Source: Alphaproteobacteria bacterium (GTDB lineage: Bacteria > Pseudomonadota > Alphaproteobacteria > CACIAM-22H2). From it: a stretch of DNA of 5,098 nucleotides. The position numbers were made by a program, and so were the translations under genes. Below the pieces are notes generated by a model. That model saw only the letters and a list, made by a program, of their open reading frames with translations. It ran no database searches and was not told the DNA's origin. The stretch is taken from assembly GCA_947500965.1 (NCBI GenBank), contig CANMWW010000208.1, positions 1 through 5,098 of the forward strand, in the 5' to 3' direction. Shown piece by piece: positions 1 through 5,098 of this stretch (position 1 is its first letter; each line of letters opens with the position of its first letter).

Positions 1-449
1 GCCATGGCATGGGGCGCGCGGACGTGCCCGCCGAGACGATCGCCAAGATGGTCGCGGCCGGCCATCCGGCGGGCTCGAGCTTCGAGCTGGTGCGCTACTC
101 GCAGGGCACCGTGAGGCACCGCTTCTATCCGCCGGACGTCACGAAGAACGCGCAGATGAGCGTGGCGGAGCTGTCGCGCGTGTTCCTGACGGGCCACGCG
201 GCCGCGTTCGTCCAGACCTCGGCGGCCACGGGCAAGTCCACCAACCCGAAGTTCCAGCAGACGCTGGACCAGATCAAGTCCGCTGCCCGAGCGGCGATCG
301 ACGGCGTCAAGGGGCAGGTCCCCGAGGCGGCCGCGCTGCTTGCGCGCCCGACCGAGGAGAATGCCAAGAAGTTCGTCGACGCGCTGGCCAGCAAGGACCT
401 CTCGTCCCAGGTCGGCCCGAAGCTGCCGGCGCCATCGACCTACAAGTGA
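1..449 (+). CDS. C-terminal part of a probable multihaem cytochrome c (5'-truncated)
   Basis: The reading frame is open to the left edge (codons in phase from base 3) and ends at TGA 447-449, leaving 148 visible residues that begin H-G-M-G. The window starts with bases 'gc' followed by CAT. If the missing base is T, this is the Cys-His end of a CXXCH haem motif, so the gene is probably a c-type cytochrome whose last haem site lies at the edge. Further histidines in motifs typical of distal haem ligands follow: AGHP (H21, counting the first His as 1), VRHRF (H39) and TGHAAAF (H65). From about residue 75 the chain is Ala/Lys/Glu-rich and probably helical, ending in a Pro-rich tail. No further CXXCH is present. 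The internal ATG at 9 would give a 146-residue ORF without a Shine-Dalgarno, so I treat it as internal. The neighbouring genes are all redox proteins, which supports the call. The haem content upstream is unknown. Confidence 0.7.
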   Translation, partial: HGMGRADVPAETIAKMVAAGHPAGSSFELVRYSQGTVRHRFYPPDVTKNAQMSVAELSRVFLTGHAAAFVQTSAATGKSTNPKFQQTLDQIKSAARAAIDGVKGQVPEAAALLARPTEENAKKFVDALASKDLSSQVGPKLPAPSTYK

Positions 450-468
450 CGCGGTGAGCACCGGGACG

Positions 469-2142
469 ATGACCACGAGCGGTTCGGCCACCGTCGTCGG
501 CCGGCTCGCGCGATGGGACGTGCCCTTCGGGGCGGACATGTCCGACGCGGACGTGGACGCCCTGATGGGGCGGCCCGAGATTGCGGCGATCAAGGCGGAG
601 AACTTTCCGCCCGGCATCCCCCTTCGCGGGTTGCTCCGAAACGACGCACGGATCGTCTCGCTCGCCCCGGGCGCGATCGCGGTTCGCGAGGGCGACTACG
701 GAAACTCCGCCTTTCTGGTGCTCGACGGTACGTTGCGCGTCATCCTGCCGCCCGGTCTGCCGCGCGAGGAACTAGGCCGCCAGGCGCCCCGGACGCGGGG
801 GATCCTCGAGACCATCGCCCGCGCTTGGAACCGCCCGGCTCATCCCGAGGCGCGCGACCTCGCCGGTCGTGCCGCGCGGCTGAAGCCCGAGGACGCCGCG
901 CGCTCCTTCATGTTCCTGCAGGACATACCGCGCGTCCTCGACGGGAACCGCACCGTCACGCTGCAGGCAGGCGACATATTCGGCGAACTTGCCGCGCTCG
1001 GCCGCGTGCCGCGCTCGGCGACGGTTTTCGCGGAGGGCGCCGCGCGGCTGCTCGAGATACGCTGGCAGGGCCTGCGAGAACTGCGGCGCTTCGATCCGGG
1101 CTGGAAGCGCCGGATCGACGAGAACTACCGCCGCAACGCGCTGCTGAACCATCTCCAGGCGCATCCGCTCTTCGCCGCCCTCGACGGCGAGACGCTGGCC
1201 TCGATCGCCGAGAAGGTGAAGTTCAAGACCTACGGCGACGCGGACTGGCACGTTGCGCTCAAGCGCAGCAAGGGCTCGGGCCAGGAGAACGCGGCGGACG
1301 AACCGATCATCGCGGCGGAAGGCAGCAGGCCCGACGGCGTCTACCTCGTCCGTTCCGGCTTCGCGCGACTGTCTCACGCGGTCGGCGGCGGCAGGCGCAC
1401 GGTGACCTACCTCGGCGTCGGCGACCAGTTCGGCCTCGCCGAGACCTACGCGGCTTGGAAGGGCGGTGGCGAAGTGCGCCTGTCCCAGAGCCTCAGCGCG
1501 CTCGGGCATGTCGACGTGCTCCGCGTTCCCGCCCACGTGCTCGAGAAGCACGTCTTCCCGGGACTGCGCGACGCGCCGGCGGCGCTGGCGACCGAACGGC
1601 GGATCGAGGAGGACGGCCTGGTCGACTGGATGGTCGACGAGCGCTGGATCAACGGCACGCAGACGATGCTGATCGACCTCGATCGCTGCGTGCGCTGCGA
1701 CGACTGCGTGCGGGCCTGCGCCTCGACGCACGACGGCAATCCGCGTTTCGTGAGGCATGGCCCGGTCTCCGACCACTGGATGGTCGCGAACGCCTGCATG
1801 CACTGCCAGGACCCGGTCTGCATGATCGGGTGCCCGACGGGCGCGATCCATCGCCACGAGGTCGGCGGCGTCGTCGTGATCAACGACGACACCTGCATCG
1901 GATGCGGCACCTGCGCCGCGTCCTGCCCCTACGACAACATCCGGCTGGTCGAGATCTCCGACATGCACGGAGCGCCGGTCGTCGACGAGGCGGGCAAGCC
2001 CGTCCGCAAGGCGACGAAATGCGACCTCTGCGTGGGCCAGCCGGGCGGGCCCGCCTGCGTGCGCGCCTGCCCGCAGGACGCGTTGCGTCGCACCGGGGGC
2101 AAGGACCTGCTCGTCCACGGCACGGGGAGCGCGGGGCGATGA
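469..2142 (+). CDS. Cyclic-nucleotide-binding / four-cluster [4Fe-4S] ferredoxin fusion protein
   Basis: This is a 557-residue cytoplasmic protein (no signal peptide or Tat motif), predicted to transfer electrons between a soluble partner and the membrane subunit encoded next. Residues ~60-200 form a cNMP-binding-like beta-roll. It has an EGDYGNSAFLVLDG strand pair and, after an unusually long helical insert (~95-155), a phosphate-binding cassette GDIFGELAALGRVPRSAT (168-185). That cassette keeps the Glu (173) and Arg (182) that contact the nucleotide in PKA-type domains. Residues ~232-365 form a second such domain, but its cassette (GDQFGLAETY, from 318) lacks the canonical Glu/Arg arrangement. 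Residues ~397-540 are a ferredoxin domain of the DmsB/NrfC/HybA type with all 16 cysteines: C407/410/413/417, C443/446/451/455, C476/479/482/486 and C518/521/530/534. Start: ATG 469 follows a weak GGTGAG at 453-458. GTG 454, five residues earlier, is possible. The upstream extension to 340 overlaps gene 1 and is Arg-rich noise. The stop overlaps the next ATG. Confidence 0.9.
   Translation: MTTSGSATVVGRLARWDVPFGADMSDADVDALMGRPEIAAIKAENFPPGIPLRGLLRNDARIVSLAPGAIAVREGDYGNSAFLVLDGTLRVILPPGLPREELGRQAPRTRGILETIARAWNRPAHPEARDLAGRAARLKPEDAARSFMFLQDIPRVLDGNRTVTLQAGDIFGELAALGRVPRSATVFAEGAARLLEIRWQGLRELRRFDPGWKRRIDENYRRNALLNHLQAHPLFAALDGETLASIAEKVKFKTYGDADWHVALKRSKGSGQENAADEPIIAAEGSRPDGVYLVRSGFARLSHAVGGGRRTVTYLGVGDQFGLAETYAAWKGGGEVRLSQSLSALGHVDVLRVPAHVLEKHVFPGLRDAPAALATERRIEEDGLVDWMVDERWINGTQTMLIDLDRCVRCDDCVRACASTHDGNPRFVRHGPVSDHWMVANACMHCQDPVCMIGCPTGAIHRHEVGGVVVINDDTCIGCGTCAASCPYDNIRLVEISDMHGAPVVDEAGKPVRKATKCDLCVGQPGGPACVRACPQDALRRTGGKDLLVHGTGSAGR
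2124..2129 (+). promoter_or_regulatory. Shine-Dalgarno for the membrane subunit gene
   Basis: GGGGAG lies 9 nt upstream of ATG 2139, inside the end of the preceding coding region. It favours ATG 2139 over ATG 2148 as the start of the b-type membrane protein. The match to the anti-SD core is good for this window, where the other gene starts have only weak sites. The region is G-rich throughout, so chance matches are possible. Confidence 0.5.
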
Positions 2143-2954
2143 GGGCGATGTCGCGGCGGGCAGCCGGCCTCTGGATCGTGGCCGCTGCCGGAATCGTGGC
2201 GCTCGGGGCGTGGCGGGCTACCTGGCGCGCATCGACCATTGACCCCGACTTCCTAACGGGCTGGATCCTCGCGGCGATGGTCGCGGCGCTCGCCATCTAC
2301 GGCGTGCGCAGGCGCCTGCCCATGCTGCCACTCGGACGGGCCTCGGTCTGGCTCTCGGTCCATGTCGTCGTCGGCGTCGCGGCGATCGGCGCCTATGCCA
2401 TCCATGTCGGGACCGCATGGCCGGCGGGCGCCGCCGACCGGGCGCTCGCGCTGCTCTTCCTCGCGGTGATCGCCTCGGGCGTCGCCGGGCACGTGCTGCA
2501 GGCGATCCTGCCAGCGCGCCTGGCGCGCAGCGGGCCCGAACTGATCTACGAGCGCATCCCCGCCGAGGTGGCGAAGCTGCGCGCGGCGGCGGAGGACGCG
2601 CTGGTCGAGGCCGCGGGGGCGGCTGGCCATGAGACGCTGAGTTCCTACTACGCGCAGACGCTTGCCTGGTACTTCGAGCGCCCGCGCTTCGCGCTCAGCC
2701 ACGTCTTCGGCGGACACGGCGCCGAGGCATGGGAAAGGCAAAGGCTCGCCGCGGTCGAGAAGCTCCTCTCGGCCGACGAGAGGCCGCACCTCGCCGCGCT
2801 GGCCGAGCTCTGCCGGCACAAGCGCGCCATGGACGCGCAATACGCAATACAGACGCTGCTGCGCGCGTGGACCTTCGTCCACGTGCCCGCGGCGACCGCC
2901 TTCCTCGCGATGGCGGCATGGCACACCCTCATCGTCCACGTGTACGCAGGATGA
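2139..2954 (+). CDS. Five-helix integral membrane protein, predicted dihaem cytochrome b-like subunit
   Basis: The protein has 271 residues with hydrophobic helices at about 10-25, 38-56, 68-89, 101-124 and 244-268. Arg-rich flanks (RR at 6-7, RRR at 57-59, R127/R130) put the N-terminus and the large 125-243 segment in the cytoplasm. Helices 3 and 5 each carry a histidine pair exactly 14 residues apart, H75/H89 and H248/H262. Both helices are predicted to run in-to-out, so H75 would pair with H248 near the cytoplasmic side and H89 with H262 near the periplasmic side. H-x13-H pairs in two helices are the hallmark of dihaem b proteins (cytochrome bc1 b subunit, NOX/STEAP-type reductases). The haem assignment here is inference. 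The cytoplasmic segment is charged and helical and could dock the Fe-S protein encoded just upstream. I recognise no named family. Its start overlaps the previous stop (ATGA) and its own stop overlaps the next start, implying coupled translation and fixed stoichiometry. Confidence 0.85.
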   Translation: MRAMSRRAAGLWIVAAAGIVALGAWRATWRASTIDPDFLTGWILAAMVAALAIYGVRRRLPMLPLGRASVWLSVHVVVGVAAIGAYAIHVGTAWPAGAADRALALLFLAVIASGVAGHVLQAILPARLARSGPELIYERIPAEVAKLRAAAEDALVEAAGAAGHETLSSYYAQTLAWYFERPRFALSHVFGGHGAEAWERQRLAAVEKLLSADERPHLAALAELCRHKRAMDAQYAIQTLLRAWTFVHVPAATAFLAMAAWHTLIVHVYAG

Positions 2955-4654
2955 CCGGTTCGCGCGAGCAGTTCCGCCACGACCGCAGCCGCTACGAGCG
3001 GCCGGCTCTCGGCTGGCGCTGCGGGCGCGCCGCCGCATGGGGACGCCCGTGCGCATCAGGTCCGGGGGCCGACGGGACATGCCCGCATGGCGACGCGCCC
3101 TGCGCGCCTCGCCGCATGCACCCGCAACTGCGGGGCCGTATCGCATTCGCCGCCGCGGCGCTCGTGCTCGCGCTCGTCGTGATCCTCGCCGGCGGCTTCG
3201 CGCGCGACGCGCGGCTTCCGTCGTCGCTCGACGCCGGCCCCCTGTCTGCGTCACATGCCGCGTTCATCGGCGAGGAAGGCTGCTCGTCCTGCCATGCCGC
3301 GCATGGCCGCGGCGCGACGGCATGGATCTCGGCGGCGCTCACTGCGCTCCGGACTGGCGGGCCGCACGCCATCGACGGCGCGTGCACCACCTGCCACGGG
3401 TTCGACGGCCGCGACGCGCTCGCGCACAACGCCGTCTTCGAGAAGCGTGCCGACCTGTCGCCGACGAGCTGCGTGTCGTGCCACGCGGAGCATCGCGGCG
3501 CGAGCCTGCGGGCGAGCGCCATGCCCGACGCGCAATGCCAGTCCTGCCATGCCCACCAGTTCCACGGCTTCGCGACGGGGCACCCCCCCTTCTCGCCCTG
3601 GTATCCCTCGGCTCGCGACCGCAGAACGAGCTTCGACCATGCATCGCACTTCTCGAAGCATTTCGTCGACCCGCGCAACGCCGAACTCGTCCCCGCCGGC
3701 CAGTGCCTCGGCTGCCACCAGCCGCAGAAGCAGGGCGGCGCGGTCGCGAGCCTCGGCTACGAGGCGACCTGCGCTGGATGCCATGACCAGGGGATCGCGC
3801 GCCGCGACCTCGTCCTGATGCGCTGGCCGGAACTCGAGCCGGGTCCGCAGGGGCCGGAGGCATGTGGCACCGCAGGCGACGTGCCCGACCCCTCGCCCGT
3901 TTCGCTCGACCCCGCCAACGCGCTGCTCGCGTTCCTGCTCGGGACCGCCGCGGACGACCAGGCCGCCTATGCCGATCCGCTGCGCAAGCTCGCGGACGCG
4001 ATGGCCAACAAGGGCGCGGAGCCAATCTCGGCCCTGGCCGCCAGCCGTCTCGGCGGCGACGGCGCGAAGCTCCTGCGCGGCCTCTCCGGCGAGACCGCGC
4101 GGATGGCGGCCTGCGCCTGGGCAAGCAACCGCGAGCACGAGCCGCCCGGTGGCGCCACGCAGCCGGGCTGGCGCGCCGAGGGGCTGGAGCTTCGCTACGC
4201 CAAGCCCGGGCATGGCGACCCGGTCGTCCGCGCCTGGCTCGACGCGATCGCCGCCAGCCCGCGCCCGGCCGACGCCGACGACGCGGAGCGCCTCGAGGCA
4301 GTGCGCGCCGAGATCCTCGGCGCCGACGGGCCCGGCCAGTGCCTGAAGTGCCATGCCATCTCCGGCCCCGCCGACGGGCCACGCAGCATCGCCTGGAAGC
4401 AATCCCCGACGCCGCAGCGGCAATTGCACCGCTTCGACCATCGCCCCCATGTCGCGGCGATGCCTGGCGCCGAGTCCTGCGGGTCCTGCCACCGGCAGGG
4501 CGACAAGCCGAACCCGTCCGGCTTCGCTTCGATCGGCATCGAGGCCTGCACGTCGTGCCACCAGCAGGGCAAGGCGCCCGATGGTTGCCTGACCTGCCAT
4601 GCCTATCACCAGAACCATGCGCTCAAGCCACGGATGACCAATGATGCAAGATGA
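2951..4654 (+). CDS. Membrane-anchored decahaem c-type cytochrome with cytoplasmic four-cysteine N-terminus
   Basis: The protein has 567 residues. Residues 1-60 precede a single hydrophobic helix (64-83), so they are predicted cytoplasmic. They hold C24, C34, C44 and C51 in a WRCG...C-x-x-GP...C...C pattern that could bind a metal or Fe-S cluster. The rest is predicted periplasmic with ten CXXCH motifs, starting at residues 111, 145, 174, 196, 252, 274, 464, 510, 533 and 546. Distal-ligand motifs FDHASH (228-233) and FDHRPH (495-500) are typical of cytochrome c3/c7-type folds. A haem-free stretch of ~185 residues (279-463) splits the protein into a six-haem and a four-haem part. The role is probably electron relay at the outer face of the membrane, next to the b-type subunit. 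ATG 2951 overlaps the previous stop. The alternative ATG 3116 (residue 56, MHPQLRGR) would give a conventional signal-anchor start but has no visible SD and would discard the cysteine motif. The anchor may instead be a cleaved signal. Confidence 0.92.
   Translation: MTGSREQFRHDRSRYERPALGWRCGRAAAWGRPCASGPGADGTCPHGDAPCAPRRMHPQLRGRIAFAAAALVLALVVILAGGFARDARLPSSLDAGPLSASHAAFIGEEGCSSCHAAHGRGATAWISAALTALRTGGPHAIDGACTTCHGFDGRDALAHNAVFEKRADLSPTSCVSCHAEHRGASLRASAMPDAQCQSCHAHQFHGFATGHPPFSPWYPSARDRRTSFDHASHFSKHFVDPRNAELVPAGQCLGCHQPQKQGGAVASLGYEATCAGCHDQGIARRDLVLMRWPELEPGPQGPEACGTAGDVPDPSPVSLDPANALLAFLLGTAADDQAAYADPLRKLADAMANKGAEPISALAASRLGGDGAKLLRGLSGETARMAACAWASNREHEPPGGATQPGWRAEGLELRYAKPGHGDPVVRAWLDAIAASPRPADADDAERLEAVRAEILGADGPGQCLKCHAISGPADGPRSIAWKQSPTPQRQLHRFDHRPHVAAMPGAESCGSCHRQGDKPNPSGFASIGIEACTSCHQQGKAPDGCLTCHAYHQNHALKPRMTNDAR
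3536..3793 (+). repeat. Internal trihaem module, copy A (protein-level repeat)
   Basis: Residues 196-281 of the decahaem protein run CQSCH, 32 residues, FDHASH, then CLGCH and CAGCH-DQG. The same order and near-identical spacing recur at residues 464-540 (copy B). The similarity is at protein level (haem motifs, FDHxxH, and the G-Y/I-E-A-T/C segment before the last haem). I did not see long identical DNA runs, so the duplication would be old. Confidence 0.7.
4340..4570 (+). repeat. Internal trihaem module, copy B (protein-level repeat)
   Basis: Residues 464-540 run CLKCH, 31 residues, FDHRPH, then CGSCH and CTSCH-QQG, matching copy A in order. Copy A is longer by about ten residues between FDHxxH and the second CXXCH (HFVDPRNAELVPAG against a short AAMPGAE linker). 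Copy B is followed by one further haem motif, CLTCH at residue 546, which has no counterpart after copy A. Confidence 0.7.
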
Positions 4655-5098
4655 CGGGCTCCGACGCCGATCCCGGATCGGCCTCTCGCTCCTGACCGCC
4701 GGCCTCCTGGCGTTCTGCGTCGTGGTGGGGAGCGCGCTCGCGCCCCTGCCCGAGACCGCGGCCACGGCGACCGAGAAGGACCCGCATGCCGACCTGCTGG
4801 CGGAGACCTCGTATCCGACGGCCGCGCAATGCGCGTCCTGCCACGGCCAGATCTACGCGGAGTGGGCGTCGTCCAACCACGCCTACGCGTCGATCTCCCC
4901 GATGTTCCACAAGTTCGAGCAGGCGATCAACGACCTGTCCTCCGGCACGATCGGCGGGTTCTGCGTACGCTGCCACCAGCAGGTCGGCACGCAGCGCGGC
5001 GAGGAGCGCTGGCGCCCGCTATGGGAACGCAGCGAGGTCGCGCGCGAGGGCGTCACCTGCATCACGTGCCATCGGATCTCGGAGCAGTACGCGAAGAC
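4641..5098 (+). CDS. Cytochrome c554-like multihaem cytochrome, N-terminal part (3'-truncated)
   Basis: The frame is open from ATG 4641 (or ATG 4644, one codon later) through the right edge, giving 152 complete codons. An Arg-rich start (LRRRSR) and a hydrophobic stretch (about 13-34, ending SALA) form an export signal or signal anchor. Pro directly after the AxA-like site makes cleavage there uncertain. Three CXXCH motifs are visible: CASCH (64), CVRCH (108) and CITCH (140). The first sits in the context CxxCHxxxYxxWxxSxHA, the signature I associate with the cytochrome c-552/c554 family of electron carriers. It is followed by a second distal-type histidine in MFHKF. More haems probably lie beyond the edge. 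The protein is predicted periplasmic and would exchange electrons with the decahaem protein. Its start lies inside the end of the upstream gene (overlap 14 or 11 nt) with no clear SD, so coupled re-initiation is likely. Function as carrier or as oxidoreductase cannot be decided from the fragment. Confidence 0.88.
   Translation, partial: MMQDDGLRRRSRIGLSLLTAGLLAFCVVVGSALAPLPETAATATEKDPHADLLAETSYPTAAQCASCHGQIYAEWASSNHAYASISPMFHKFEQAINDLSSGTIGGFCVRCHQQVGTQRGEERWRPLWERSEVAREGVTCITCHRISEQYAK

Noticed and set aside
340..468. N-terminal extension of the cNMP-ferredoxin protein
   Set aside because: It overlaps gene 1 by more than 100 nt and gives an Arg/Ser-rich sequence unlike any domain. ATG 469 (or GTG 454) is better placed.
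449..469. Terminator or promoter in the only gap between genes
   Set aside because: The gap is at most 19 nt and has no hairpin, T-run or -35/-10 pattern.
772..2118. 448-codon open frame on the - strand
   Set aside because: It is antisense to the cNMP-ferredoxin gene and shows no motif. Its composition fits a shadow frame.
513..2138. Upstream extension of the membrane-protein frame
   Set aside because: The frame stays open by GC bias inside the ferredoxin gene, but the product is Arg-rich noise. ATG 2139 has an SD and an ATGA overlap and begins a sensible membrane protein.
3860..3880. Possible non-standard haem motif near EACGTAG in the decahaem protein
   Set aside because: There is no second Cys and no His at the needed spacing. 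The Cys in MAACAW further on likewise has no partner.
4704..4720. Possible lipoprotein signal (LLAFC) in the c554-like gene
   Set aside because: Phe at the -1 position does not fit the lipobox rule of Gly/Ala/Ser before Cys.
3251..4765. 504-codon open frame on the - strand
   Set aside because: It lies opposite the decahaem cytochrome, whose frame has ten CXXCH motifs. The - strand product is low-complexity Arg/Ala/Gly-rich with no recognisable domain. Long antisense frames are expected at this GC content.

Overview
The window is a densely packed, single-direction (+ strand) stretch of very GC-rich DNA (around 70% by eye, with strong G/C preference at third codon positions). It contains nothing but a run of redox-protein genes. 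The gene types, high GC and multihaem cytochromes suggest a high-GC proteobacterium with respiratory versatility. No rRNA, tRNA or marker gene is present, so a finer placement is not supported.

Layout, left to right. (1) Positions 1-449: the C-terminal part of a gene entering from the left, probably a c-type cytochrome whose last CXXCH motif is cut by the window edge. (2) 469-2142: a cytoplasmic fusion of two cyclic-nucleotide-binding-like domains with a four-cluster [4Fe-4S] ferredoxin domain. (3) 2139-2954: a five-helix membrane protein with two H-x13-H pairs, predicted to hold two b haems. (4) 2951-4654: a membrane-anchored protein with ten CXXCH haem motifs and an unusual four-cysteine N-terminus predicted to face the cytoplasm. 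(5) 4641-5098: the start of a cytochrome c554-like multihaem protein that runs off the right edge. Genes 2/3 and 3/4 overlap by ATGA and 4/5 overlap by 11-14 nt. Genes 1/2 are at most 19 nt apart. This looks like one translationally coupled operon with no internal promoter or terminator that I can see and no intergenic stretch over 20 nt.

Working model (inference). The set looks like a trans-membrane electron-transfer module. The cytoplasmic Fe-S protein, possibly gated by a cyclic nucleotide, would exchange electrons with the cytoplasmic face of the b-type membrane subunit. Two stacked haems would carry them across the membrane to the decahaem protein and the flanking multihaem cytochromes in the periplasm. 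The direction of flow and the terminal donor or acceptor cannot be told from this window. No molybdopterin catalytic subunit and no NrfD-type partner is present here, although four-cluster ferredoxins usually accompany them. The combination is the most interesting thing in the window. I do not recognise it as a named, characterised system and give no gene symbols.
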